NCBI GenBank assembly: GCA_903858195.1
Contig: CAIOHW010000250.1
Span: forward strand, 1 to 26,072
Direction: 5' to 3'
DNA: 26,072 nt
Origin: Oligoflexia bacterium
Lineage (GTDB): Bacteria > Bdellovibrionota > UBA1018
Shown here: in pieces, positions 1 to 7,386 of the stretch
How positions within the stretch are numbered: position 1 is the first letter of the stretch
Layout: the number at the start of each line of letters is the position of its first letter
Program-made: the position numbers and the translations under genes
The notes under the pieces: generated by a model
What the model was told of the DNA's origin: nothing
What the model saw: only the letters and a program-made list of their open reading frames with translations
Databases searched by the model: none

Positions 1-703
1 AGACCATGAGATCCACGCCCTGGTACAGGGGGAGGTCGGCGCCCAGCTCATCACGTGAGACTCGCTTGGCCTCGGTATCCACGCAATGGGAGTACACTTT
101 GCCATCACACTCGATCTTATATCCCCAGCACGGGTCCGGATGGTCGAGCTGGTAGGGAGTGAGTGTCATCTCACCATGCCTGAAGGGTTTTCTGGGCTCG
201 AGCTGGTGATAGACGATTTTCGCACCCAGCTGGGCAAGCGGTACGGGAAAGTAGGGCTTTTTAAAGAGGCTCTCGAACGCGGGGCGAAGATCGTCCTGCA
301 CGGCGTAAACGTGGATCGTATTTCCCGGAATGAAGATCGGCACGAAGAACGGAAGCCCGATCAGGTGGTCCCAATGAAAGTGGGTGAAAAAGAGGTGCAC
401 TTCGCCCTTGCCCTTGCCGCAGGGCCCTTGCAGGAGCTCATGGGCGAGCAGCCGAATACCGGTACCCCCATCGATGATCGCCTGGGTGCCTGCCGCCGAG
501 GTGACCGCCACGCACGGAGTGTTGCCGCCAAAGCCCCCGTACTGTCCCCGAGGAAGCGTCTTCACGAAAGGTTCGATGTCTTCGAGCTTTGAGCCGCCCG
601 CATGGACGAAACTTTCGAGAACGCTGGTGATGCGCTTTTCAACCGACCGCGGCGTGTAAGGCGAAGGAAGGGAGCCACGAGCGCCCCAGAGCTTGATCTT
701 CAT
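1..703 (-). CDS. MBL-fold metallo-hydrolase (partial, C-terminus outside window)
   Basis: The reading frame opens at an ATG (703-701) and stays open to the window edge, giving about 234 residues of an incomplete protein. It begins MKIKLWGARGS, a typical first strand of metallo-beta-lactamase-fold hydrolases. It carries the metal-binding motif THFHWDH near residue 110, preceded by a glycine-rich IIDGGTGIR segment. A later HPDPCWGY stretch probably supplies a further metal-ligand histidine. The arrangement resembles the RNase Z/PhnP-like branch of the superfamily, often annotated simply as MBL-fold metallo-hydrolase. The substrate cannot be told from sequence; phosphodiesterase activity is the family's common theme. 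It lies downstream of, and in the same direction as, the porin-like gene, but a terminator separates them, so it probably has its own promoter. Confidence 0.85.
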   Translation of the reverse strand, partial: MKIKLWGARGSLPSPYTPRSVEKRITSVLESFVHAGGSKLEDIEPFVKTLPRGQYGGFGGNTPCVAVTSAAGTQAIIDGGTGIRLLAHELLQGPCGKGKGEVHLFFTHFHWDHLIGLPFFVPIFIPGNTIHVYAVQDDLRPAFESLFKKPYFPVPLAQLGAKIVYHQLEPRKPFRHGEMTLTPYQLDHPDPCWGYKIECDGKVYSHCVDTEAKRVSRDELGADLPLYQGVDLMV

Positions 704-714
704 GCTGCTCTTCT

Positions 715-720
715 ATTGTA
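715..720 (-). promoter_or_regulatory. Candidate -10 box for the MBL hydrolase gene
   Basis: Read on the minus strand, TACAAT lies 11 bases before the ATG at 703. No convincing -35 is present; TTCGCC at 17-base spacing matches only 3 of 6. Transcription would start about 5 bases before the ATG. The purine run AGAAGAG in between might act as a weak ribosome-binding site if transcription starts earlier. Confidence 0.35.
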
Positions 721-780
721 GGGCGCAAAGGGGGTGCGGCGAAATCGGCAGGATTTGCCCGGTCAGGCCATCGAGCGGCC

Positions 781-819
781 AAAAAAGCAAAAAGGGAGAG
801 GTCATCCATGACCTCTCCC
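781..819 (-). terminator. Rho-independent terminator of the porin-like gene
   Basis: A perfect 11-bp stem pairs 794-804 (GGGAGAGGTCA) with 809-819 (TGACCTCTCCC) around a 4-base loop. On the minus strand it is followed by TTTTTGCTTTTTT (793-781). There is no T-run on the plus-strand side, so it acts for minus-strand transcription. It lies about 60 bases after the stop codon of the porin-like gene. Confidence 0.92.
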
Positions 820-876
820 CTCTCGTTTTCTCCAGGCCCTGGCCTCTCAGCCCGGACCCATCGAAGTTTTGACCGA

Positions 877-1818
877 TTACATCCGGTAGGTCAGGCCGAG
901 GTTACCCAGCACTTCGCCACCCAGAGTCATGCCGTCTGCCGTGTTGGCAACCGCCATGTCGAGGTCGGCCTTGCCCATGTTGACCGAAGCACCAACCCGG
1001 GTGGTCGTTGCGCCTGCGGTGCCGCGGGCCATGATGTCATGCGAGAAACCACCGCGAAGCGTGAGCCACGAAGAGGCTGCGCCCGAGAAGGTCATGTTGA
1101 GCGGAAGCACCGAGATGTCGCCGCTGTTCTGGCGCCAGTAGCTGATGGCGTAGTCTACGGAGACATCACCCATCTTGCCGCTGCGGCCAAAGCCGAGGCC
1201 CATGTTGGTGACCGCGTCGCCTTCAGTTCCAGCAACCGTGGCGGTCGTGGTCTTGTAGGCGGCATACGGAGTCCAGTCACCCCAGTGGTAGCGGGTGCCG
1301 ATGGTCATGCCGGCGTTGCTGTTTTCGGCAGCACCGGAAGCACCATTGGAGTCATTGAGCGTGTAATGCAGGAAAGGCTCGAACTCGCCCACCATGGCAC
1401 CGACCTTCAGGACGGTGGTGGTGGCTTCGCCTTCGCTCAGGGTGCGAGTGAGTGCTGCTCCCCAGTTCATGCCCTTGTCACCGCCAAGCACGAGGTCAAT
1501 TGCGCGGCTGCCGTTGGTGGTGCCGGGACGATTGAGGAACACGCCGAGATTGTAAGCGCCCATTCCGGTCACGAAGCCGCCCGAGGGTCCGCCGGTGCTG
1601 TCATTTTCCATGATCGCCCAGCTCTTCATCCCGTTGATGAAAGCGGGGTTCCAGAACAGGTTGTATTCGTCGCTGGTGTAGAAGCTTCCGTTCATCCCAC
1701 TTCCGCCCAGAATAGAGCCCGCGTCACCGGTTCCGGTGACCAGGTTCTTGGCCTGCGAAGCAAAGGCGCTTACTGAAACCAGACTGAGTGCCAGTACTGC
1801 TACGATCTTCTTAGTCAT
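877..1818 (-). CDS. Secreted porin-like outer-membrane beta-barrel protein
   Basis: The gene encodes 313 residues from the ATG at 1818. I chose this start over longer upstream ones because a GGAGGG ribosome-binding site sits 9 bases before it and a clean signal peptide follows (MTKKIVAVLALSLVSVSAFAS, cut after AFA). The mature protein is rich in Gly, Thr, Asn and aromatic residues. Alternating-polarity segments such as TRYHWGDWTPYAAYKT and VSVDYAISYWRQNSGD are typical of transmembrane beta-strands. It ends in LGLTYRM, close to the aromatic-terminated last strand of outer-membrane barrels but with Met as the final residue. No family name can be assigned. It has its own terminator, and its isolation, strong ribosome-binding site and terminator suggest high expression. 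Confidence 0.85.
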   Translation of the reverse strand: MTKKIVAVLALSLVSVSAFASQAKNLVTGTGDAGSILGGSGMNGSFYTSDEYNLFWNPAFINGMKSWAIMENDSTGGPSGGFVTGMGAYNLGVFLNRPGTTNGSRAIDLVLGGDKGMNWGAALTRTLSEGEATTTVLKVGAMVGEFEPFLHYTLNDSNGASGAAENSNAGMTIGTRYHWGDWTPYAAYKTTTATVAGTEGDAVTNMGLGFGRSGKMGDVSVDYAISYWRQNSGDISVLPLNMTFSGAASSWLTLRGGFSHDIMARGTAGATTTRVGASVNMGKADLDMAVANTADGMTLGGEVLGNLGLTYRM

Positions 1819-1957
1819 TTGAAATGACCCTCCGTGGTTGGACAGGCTGTCGGCCGTTCTTTTCGAGAGGGAGGGTATCTGGAACAGTACTGCTCGAATC
1901 GCTCGCCCACGAAAGGACCGGCGTCCAAACCTGCCGTGACATCTACTGGGTACTGCT
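1794..1957. repeat. Three copies of GTACTGCT upstream of and inside the start of the porin-like gene
   Basis: GTACTGCT occurs at 1794-1801, 1887-1894 and 1950-1957. The first two are part of the palindrome CAGTACTG; the third is only a half-site. The first copy lies inside the signal-peptide codons, so it may be there by chance. The other two lie in the leader region, where a regulator could bind. Confidence 0.35.
1828..1833 (-). promoter_or_regulatory. Strong ribosome-binding site of the porin-like gene
   Basis: GGAGGG (minus strand) stands 9 bases before the ATG at 1818 and fixes the start of the porin-like protein. Its strength contrasts with the other unit-leading genes in this window, which mostly lack one. 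Confidence 0.8.
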
Positions 1958-1966
1958 AGTGAATTG

Positions 1967-1995
1967 ACGATGGGGCAGCCCCTGCCCGGCGTCAA
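1967..1995 (-). promoter_or_regulatory. Weak candidate promoter for the porin-like gene
   Basis: TTGACG (1995-1990, minus strand) is a 5-of-6 match to the -35 consensus. It is followed after 17 bases by CATCGT (1972-1967), which matches only 3 of 6 of the -10 consensus. The spacer holds an inverted repeat, GGGCAG-GGG-CTGCCC. If real, it would give a leader of about 140 bases. The 279-base gap between this gene and the divergent gene at 2098 shows nothing stronger for the minus direction. Confidence 0.25.
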
Positions 1996-2062
1996 TCCCA
2001 AATCGGCCGGCAGCAAGAAAAAGAGCAATAAAATCAATTAGCTAATACCCGACTCTTTTTGT

Positions 2063-2091
2063 TTGCTTTAATGCAGAATGTAAATTTAAAT
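2063..2091 (+). promoter_or_regulatory. Promoter of the Glt-like cassette, predicted leaderless
   Basis: TTGCTT (2063-2068), a 17-base spacer and TTAAAT (2086-2091) are followed by only 6 bases before the ATG at 2098. The stretch is locally AT-rich in a GC-rich genome. The bases before the ATG (TAAATTTAAATTAACAC) contain no Shine-Dalgarno sequence at all. Transcription would start at or next to the A of the ATG. Confidence 0.6.
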
Positions 2092-2097
2092 TAACAC

Positions 2098-2421
2098 ATG
2101 GGATTCGTGCGCTTTAAAATTCGTGTTCCCTCACCCTTGGCCCGCGACGCAGCGGCAAGCTTCCTTCTCACGCTCGCCATCGCCGTGCTCGCACTCACGC
2201 TCACCTTGCCCCGATCACACGCAGCAGAGCGCGGCAAGGTGATCGACTTCGAGGAGGCCACAGTCGAGGGCATGAACAAGCGTCCCTATGATTCGCTGCA
2301 GTCACTGAACGAAAAGGATCGCCGCCGCAAGCGTGCGCACCTCTATCGCCGCCGCTCAAGCTTCCAGTCCGAGATCGTGGAAAGCCTGCGCGAACGTGCC
2401 TGGGAATACGACGGGAGCTAA
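2098..2421 (+). CDS. Small secreted basic protein, first gene of the Glt-like cassette
   Basis: The gene encodes 107 residues. A long N-terminal signal segment (about residues 1-43) has a hydrophobic core FLLTLAIAVLALTLTL and a likely cleavage after SHA. It is followed by a short, highly charged mature part of about 65 residues: an acidic stretch (KVIDFEEATVEG), then a very basic one (EKDRRRKRAHLYRRRSS). The mature part looks helical and is probably periplasmic. I recognise no family. Six bases separate its stop from the next ATG, and 12 from the preferred start at 2434, so it belongs to the operon. It may be a small partner of the envelope complex encoded behind it. Confidence 0.75.
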   Translation: MGFVRFKIRVPSPLARDAAASFLLTLAIAVLALTLTLPRSHAAERGKVIDFEEATVEGMNKRPYDSLQSLNEKDRRRKRAHLYRRRSSFQSEIVESLRERAWEYDGS

Positions 2422-2433
2422 AGGAAAATGGCC

Positions 2434-3480
2434 ATGGCAACTGCAAGCAGACCCTGGGTTGTGCGGATCGAGCGGGAGTCCACGCGCATGAGCGCCATGT
2501 GGGATCCCGAAATGCCGTTTGCCATCGGACAGCCGCTTCGCTGGGTGATCGAATGGCTCCCGGATTCGCGCACGCTCCGCCTGCTCGACACCCGCACGCA
2601 AAAGACCTTCGAGAAAGTGCTGACCCCCGGCGCCGACCATGCGCAGTTTGAGCTCACCTCGCGCTCGCGCGTGACCCTCTGGCGCGAGCAGGCCCGCACC
2701 ATGAGCCCGACCCTTCAGGCCACCCAGCTCGGCACTGATGACCACTCCAAGGTGTTTCGCCTCCGTGCCATGCAGAGCATCGCAGCACTCGCGCTTTCGT
2801 TCATCGTGCTGCCGCTGATCCCCAAGCCCCGCAAGATCGAAGTCGTGCAGGCCCCCGTGCAGGTGATGCAGCTTGCGCAGAGCATGGCCCCGAAGCCCGT
2901 GCCCCGCACGGCCGCCGCAGCCATGGTGCAGTCCAAGACCTTTGCATCCAGGCTCCGAAGCTTCGTCAAGGGCTCGGCATCACGGTGGCTTGCAGCCACC
3001 TCGTTCAACTCTTTTAGCAGCAACACGTTCACCAAGTTCACCGCTGCCTTCGGCAACTCAGCCACAGGCGGTGGCCCTGAAGTCCGCGCCGGACTCTCGA
3101 AATCGGCAGCGGGAGGTGGCGGCGGCATCGCCGGAACCTCCGACTGGGTGAATCTGGATACGCTTGCCGCCAATGTTCAGGAAGGTCTGAGCAAGGACGA
3201 AGTGGGTGAAGTCATCCACAAGCACATGAAGGAAGTGCGCTACTGCTACGAGACCGCGATGATGCGGGTGCCTGATCTCGAAGGAAAACTCGTCGTTGCC
3301 TTTACGATCGGCCGTGCCGGCAGCGTGAAGACCTCGGCCGTGAGCTCGAGCACCCTTCCGGATTCGCGCCTGAACGACTGCATCCTCGGTCGTCTGGCAG
3401 GCTGGAAGTTCCCGCAACCCAAGGGCGGCATCGATGTGGCCGTGACCTATCCCTTCCTCTTCAAGACGCTGGGTAAATGA
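2434..3480 (+). CDS. AgmX/PglI (GltG-like) C-terminal domain, TonB-like inner-membrane protein
   Basis: The gene encodes 348 residues. The ATG at 2434 is preferred over the one at 2428 because AGGA (2422-2425) is 8 bases away from it but only 2 from the other. Residues 1-108 form a cytoplasmic domain of unknown type. A single membrane helix lies at about 112-130 (SIAALALSFIVLPLIP), followed by an Ala/Gly/Ser-rich periplasmic linker. The last 115 residues are an AgmX/PglI C-terminal domain with its two signature cysteines, C271 in VRYCYE and C316 in NDCIL. The WKFPQP and YPFLF endings are also present. In Myxococcus this domain occurs in GltG and GltJ of the Agl-Glt gliding machinery, which are energised by a TolQR-type motor. 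Related copies occur widely in Bdellovibrio-like bacteria, so gliding is not proven. The next gene overlaps by 4 bases. Confidence 0.85.
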   Translation: MATASRPWVVRIERESTRMSAMWDPEMPFAIGQPLRWVIEWLPDSRTLRLLDTRTQKTFEKVLTPGADHAQFELTSRSRVTLWREQARTMSPTLQATQLGTDDHSKVFRLRAMQSIAALALSFIVLPLIPKPRKIEVVQAPVQVMQLAQSMAPKPVPRTAAAAMVQSKTFASRLRSFVKGSASRWLAATSFNSFSSNTFTKFTAAFGNSATGGGPEVRAGLSKSAAGGGGGIAGTSDWVNLDTLAANVQEGLSKDEVGEVIHKHMKEVRYCYETAMMRVPDLEGKLVVAFTIGRAGSVKTSAVSSSTLPDSRLNDCILGRLAGWKFPQPKGGIDVAVTYPFLFKTLGK

Positions 3481-4259
3481 CCATGAAACTGTCTCGATCA
3501 CTCAACATCCTCTTCTGCCTCGGGGCGCTCACTGCGCCCGCAGGCGCTTTTGCCAAGGGTCCTGCCAAGGCAACGCCCAAGGCCCCCGAGCCCGCATCCC
3601 AGGCCCCATCGGCCGAGCAGGACGCAGCCGAGCTTGAAAAGATCAAGAGCCGCTACTGGGCGCAAGGTAGCGAGACCGAGATGGGTGTCGTGCAGAACCG
3701 CCTCTACACCAAGCAGGGCAAGGTCGAGTCGTGGCTGTTTGGCGGCATCGTGGCAAGCGACCCATTTCTCTCGATCCAGACCACCGGGCTGAACCTCGGC
3801 TACCACTTCAATGAAACCTCTTCGTTCCACCTCATGGGGATGAAGCACTTCGTCGGTCCGTCGGCAGCGCTCAATGTGCTTCGAAAGGGCTCAAAAGAAG
3901 CCAACACAAACCTTCCGGCCGGAATGGTGGGAGCCGAGTACAAGGCGAGCCTGCTCTACGGAAAGCTAAGCCTGGTCGGCGCAAAAATCCTCTACTTTGA
4001 CATGCACTTCGGCCTCGGTGCGCATGTGACCAACACCGAGACCGGCAACTACATCGGCCCCATGGCCTCGGTCGGACAGAGCATTTACCTGGCGCGCAAC
4101 GTGTCGCTCCGATTCGACTACCGAAACATCGCTTACCGCGAACGACTCATTGAAAAAGAAAAGTCAGGAACCCTGGGCCAAATCATTGGATCCAGGAACA
4201 ACTACTCGCACACATTCCAGATCGGAGTGAGCTTTCTCTGGGGAGGGAAGGCGCCATGA
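3477..4259 (+). CDS. Outer-membrane beta-barrel protein (myxobacterial-type OMP family)
   Basis: The gene encodes 260 residues starting in an ATGA overlap with the preceding gene. A signal peptide ends near residue 26 (GAFAKG), and a Pro/Ala/Lys-rich spacer and a short acidic segment follow. From about residue 75 alternating strands begin (ESWLFGGIVASDPFLSIQTT, GLNLGYHFNETSSFHLMG). It ends with strands such as VSLRFDYRNIAYRE and HTFQIGVSFLWGG. The pattern resembles the outer-membrane beta-barrel domain family defined from myxobacteria and relatives, where members often accompany AgmX-like proteins and TPR proteins. In the Glt machinery, barrels of this kind (GltA, GltB, GltH) are the outer-membrane end of the complex. 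Here it is the likely outer-membrane partner of the protein encoded at 2434. Confidence 0.8.
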   Translation: MTMKLSRSLNILFCLGALTAPAGAFAKGPAKATPKAPEPASQAPSAEQDAAELEKIKSRYWAQGSETEMGVVQNRLYTKQGKVESWLFGGIVASDPFLSIQTTGLNLGYHFNETSSFHLMGMKHFVGPSAALNVLRKGSKEANTNLPAGMVGAEYKASLLYGKLSLVGAKILYFDMHFGLGAHVTNTETGNYIGPMASVGQSIYLARNVSLRFDYRNIAYRERLIEKEKSGTLGQIIGSRNNYSHTFQIGVSFLWGGKAP

Positions 4260-5965
4260 ACCAGAAATTTGCCATCACGATGGCATCGCTCATCACCTCA
4301 ATTGCCTCTACCGGAGCCCTCGCTGCCGAGAACCCGGCCCTGCGCTTTGCCCGGGCCCTCGATGCCCGTCGCAACGCGCAGGACTGGAAAGGCCGCAAAG
4401 AGGCCGAACTCCGCGTAGGCAAGTCCCTCCAGGAAGCCGGACTCGACGCAAGCGCCCATCGCGCCTTTGAATCTCTTTTGTCCGATGACGAAGCTCCGGC
4501 CGAGATCCGCATGGGCGCGCTCAAGCAGATCAACCTGATCGAGCGAAAGCTCCCGAGCATGACCCGCCCGCGCGAGTCAGGAGTCCTTCCCGAGGGCCAT
4601 GCCGATGCCGCCACGCGCGAGTGGCTCTTTCGCCAGTTCCAGATCTCGCTCACCCGAGGCTCGGATGTCCAGACCGCCTCGCGCTGGGCACAACTCATCA
4701 CGCCCTCCGACTCGCCCCATGCCCGCATGGCACGCGCCTGGGTTCTTGCGCTTTCGCGCAAGCCTGCAGAGGCCTACAAGATTCTATCAGAGCTGATCAA
4801 GACCCCGACGCTGCCCCCGGATCTCGCCACCCAGATCAATGCCAACCGCATCATCGCCGCACGCCTCGCCTATGCGCTTCGCCGTCCTGACGAAGGCGCG
4901 CTCTGGCTGCGGTCGGTCGACAAGAAATCCAATCTTGCCCCCTCATCGCTCGAGGAGCTGACCTGGGCATTGCTCGAAGCTGACGCCCCGGGCGAAGCAA
5001 TCGGCACGGCACTCCAGCTCCAAAAAGGACTCATGCTCCGGGCCTTCGTCCCTGAAGCTCCGATGGTTCAGGCCATGGCCCTGAACGAAGCCTGCCACTT
5101 TCCGGCGGCCTTCAAGACCATTCAAGACTTCCGTCGCAAGTGGGAGGGCCCGCACCGCTGGCTTGGCGAGGCCACCTCCAAGCCCCGGGCGCTCGTCCCG
5201 CAGCTTCGCGACCTGCTTCGCGAGAAAAAGAACTCCCATGCCGAGATTCCCAAGATCGTGGGCTGGGAGCTGATCCGTTCGCCGCGCTTTGTCTCGAATG
5301 AGACCCTGCGCGTCGAGGTCGAGCAGACCCCGGGCAGGTTCACCCGCCTTCGCGAGCTGGCTCGCGATACGCAGCTCAAGCTTGCAGAAGACATCCTGCG
5401 TTCGAACGAAAAACTTTCGCGCGACATCAAGGCCTGGCGGGTCAAGAACCCCAAGGGCGACCTGCAGCCCCATATCCTCGCCAGGCTCGAGGCACTGCGC
5501 GCAAACTGGAAGGACTACCGCGCCCTCAGAAAGTCGACGGGCCCGCTTGCTCGCATGGCCCAGCACTCACGTGCCTGGGGACCCAAGATCGTGGCCGACC
5601 TGACGCTCTCGCTTGAAGCCGATCTGCAGCGCAAGATGAAGCGCATGCAGGCCAGGCTCGATGACGTCATGGACAACCTGGGTCTGATGGAGATCGAAAT
5701 CCTCGACGGTGCCTCGCGGGACCTCGTCTGGCAGAACGCCCATCCGGATTTTGCCCTCGAGATCAAGCAGCAGCTGTCGAGCTATGACCGCGGCGAGACC
5801 TGGAGCTGGGGCAGGGCCTGGACCCAGATCGACGCCGAGAGCGGCGAGAACGAAGAAGTCTGGGAAGACGAGCTCGGCGCCCACGGCGTGGCTCTTGCCG
5901 ACCGCTGCGAACAGAAGGACCGATACCTCTCACTCAAGCGTCGCCAGCTGCAGGCGAGCAACTGA
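4256..5965 (+). CDS. Large periplasmic helical-repeat (TPR-like) protein
   Basis: The gene encodes 569 residues, starting in an ATGA overlap with the barrel gene. A signal peptide ends about residue 23 (STGALAAEN). The N-terminal half consists of amphipathic helix pairs that read like degenerate TPR units, for example the segments around residues 30-75, 150-185 and 210-260. The middle (about 370-480) is long-helical and charged, and may form coiled coils. No catalytic motif is visible. TPR proteins (GltC, GltE, GltI) are regular members of Glt complexes in the periplasm, which fits the position here, but direct orthology cannot be claimed. The N-terminal Cys needed for a lipoprotein is absent, so it should be soluble. 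Confidence 0.75.
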   Translation: MNQKFAITMASLITSIASTGALAAENPALRFARALDARRNAQDWKGRKEAELRVGKSLQEAGLDASAHRAFESLLSDDEAPAEIRMGALKQINLIERKLPSMTRPRESGVLPEGHADAATREWLFRQFQISLTRGSDVQTASRWAQLITPSDSPHARMARAWVLALSRKPAEAYKILSELIKTPTLPPDLATQINANRIIAARLAYALRRPDEGALWLRSVDKKSNLAPSSLEELTWALLEADAPGEAIGTALQLQKGLMLRAFVPEAPMVQAMALNEACHFPAAFKTIQDFRRKWEGPHRWLGEATSKPRALVPQLRDLLREKKNSHAEIPKIVGWELIRSPRFVSNETLRVEVEQTPGRFTRLRELARDTQLKLAEDILRSNEKLSRDIKAWRVKNPKGDLQPHILARLEALRANWKDYRALRKSTGPLARMAQHSRAWGPKIVADLTLSLEADLQRKMKRMQARLDDVMDNLGLMEIEILDGASRDLVWQNAHPDFALEIKQQLSSYDRGETWSWGRAWTQIDAESGENEEVWEDELGAHGVALADRCEQKDRYLSLKRRQLQASN

Positions 5966-5980
5966 TTTTGGAGAATGAAC

Positions 5981-6397
5981 ATGATCTACCTAGCCATCCA
6001 CGACAAGATCTTCGGCCCCTTCGAAGAAAGAGAAATCACGCCCGAGACCCTCTCGGAGTACCGCTGGATTTACCGTACCGAAGAAGCCCGAAAAGGCTGG
6101 CAGCCGATTGACGCGATGCCATCACGGATTCCGGCTGAAAGCCCCGTGCTCATCGAGGCCGTTGCCACGGTGGGCGCCATGCAAACCGCCGTCTCCGGCA
6201 AGCTCCAGGAAGTCCGCGCGCGTCGCGGCTGGCTCGAATCGCGCGAGCACGGAATCCGCCTGTCGGTCGGAGCACCTGTCCGTCTTCAAGTCCTGGGGAA
6301 AACACCCCGCCAGCTCGGCGCCCGGGTCGAAAAGATCGAAACCTCGACACACGGAGTGCGCTACCTGCTCAGCTGGGACCCGGTACACGCCCCCTAG
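5981..6397 (+). CDS. GYF-like domain protein, cytoplasmic
   Basis: The gene encodes 138 residues. Two ATGs compete (5975 and 5981). GGAG at 5970-5973 is 1 base from the first and 7 from the second, so 5981 is preferred. There is no signal peptide. The first 50 residues (MIYLAIHDKIFGPFEE then EARKGWQPID) match the bacterial GYF_2 pattern: a strand, GPF, a short helix, and GWQP. The remaining part is a small beta-rich domain resembling a PilZ-type barrel in hydropathy, without its RxxxR motif. In Myxococcus a GYF domain is part of the cytoplasmic half of GltJ/AgmX. Here it may be a separately encoded version working with the protein at 2434, which is an inference. Confidence 0.65.
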   Translation: MIYLAIHDKIFGPFEEREITPETLSEYRWIYRTEEARKGWQPIDAMPSRIPAESPVLIEAVATVGAMQTAVSGKLQEVRARRGWLESREHGIRLSVGAPVRLQVLGKTPRQLGARVEKIETSTHGVRYLLSWDPVHAP

Positions 6398-6408
6398 ATT
6401 GAGACACG

Positions 6409-7386
6409 ATGTCCAAGAATCGTCGCTGGCTCTGGATTGCCCTTTCGCTCGTGCTCGCCCTGATCCTGGGCGTGGTGGCTGCCGGTTACACCGCGACGAT
6501 CGTCGCCGACTACCGACGCATGGTCGAGGTTTTCAGGGAGCTCGAAGAGACCTCCAGCGTCCGGCTCCCCAAGGCCCCGACCATCACGCTCACCCTCACG
6601 CTTGGCTCGCTTGGGTTTGCTGCTTCGATCCTGGGCGTAATGATCTTTCTGTTCCGGCTGCTCAGGGAGATGAAGCTCAACCAGATGCAGTCGGAGTTCA
6701 TTGCCCGCGTGAGCCATGAACTCAAGACCCCGCTAGCGACCATCGAACTCACTGCCGACCTGCTCCGCATGCAGGAGTCCGAAGCCCAGCCCATGGACGC
6801 CGAAGAACGCTCCAAGCTGTGGCGCTCGCACGACGAGGAGCTCGACCGGCTCAAGCGCCAGGTCCACTCCCTGCTCGAGACGGCGCGCTGGCACGTGAGC
6901 CCGCCTCGCGTCGTAAAGACCCGTGTGCATCTCGGAAACTGGGTCGACTCGCAGAAGGCCCGCTGGCTTGAGATCCTCGGCCCGGGCGCGCGGATCGAGT
7001 ACCCGGGAGACACGCTGGATTTTGAGATCGACGCCGACCCCGAGAAGCTCGAGCTCATCTTTTCGAATCTCGTCGAAAATGCGCGCAAGTTCGCGCGCCC
7101 GGACACATCCGTTGCGGCCATCCGAATTCGAGGGGCGCGCCATTCGGGCAGGCACTGGTCGGTCGAGGTGGAGGACTCGGGCTGGGGCTTTCCCAAGGAA
7201 CTCTCTCACCGGCTATTCCAGCGTTTCTACCGCGCCCCCCATGGTGCGCCCTATGCCATCGCAGGCACCGGCCTTGGGCTCCATCTCTCGCTTGCCGCGG
7301 CGCAGGCGATGGGCTTCAAGCTCTCCGCCTCGAGCGAAGGCCTGGGCAGAGGCGCCACCTTCAAGCTCGAGGGGAAGCTCGCATGA
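6409..7386 (+). CDS. Sensor histidine kinase
   Basis: The gene encodes 325 residues. Two membrane helices (about 9-30 and 62-84) flank a short periplasmic loop of about 32 residues, too small for a classical ligand domain. HisKA has the phospho-accepting H103 in VSHELKTPLA. The ATPase domain follows, with the N-box NLVENARKF (N224), the G1 box EDSGWGF (D256) and the G2 box GTGLGL (286-291). All catalytic elements are intact. It follows the GYF-like gene by 11 bases and overlaps the regulator gene by 4 (ATGA), so it belongs to the cassette. The minimal sensor loop suggests sensing within the membrane or through a partner protein, possibly of the envelope complex. Confidence 0.95.
   Translation: MSKNRRWLWIALSLVLALILGVVAAGYTATIVADYRRMVEVFRELEETSSVRLPKAPTITLTLTLGSLGFAASILGVMIFLFRLLREMKLNQMQSEFIARVSHELKTPLATIELTADLLRMQESEAQPMDAEERSKLWRSHDEELDRLKRQVHSLLETARWHVSPPRVVKTRVHLGNWVDSQKARWLEILGPGARIEYPGDTLDFEIDADPEKLELIFSNLVENARKFARPDTSVAAIRIRGARHSGRHWSVEVEDSGWGFPKELSHRLFQRFYRAPHGAPYAIAGTGLGLHLSLAAAQAMGFKLSASSEGLGRGATFKLEGKLA

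Noticed and set aside
808..1776. Open frame of 322 codons on the plus strand
   Set aside because: It is antisense to the porin-like gene. The minus-strand frame has a signal peptide, strong ribosome-binding site and terminator, while this one has no recognisable domain or start signal; it is a shadow of high GC.
6395..6400. TAGATT as -10 box of a separate kinase promoter
   Set aside because: No -35 matches at usual spacing and the gap to the preceding gene is only 11 bases, so co-transcription with the cassette is simpler. It is mentioned only as a possibility.
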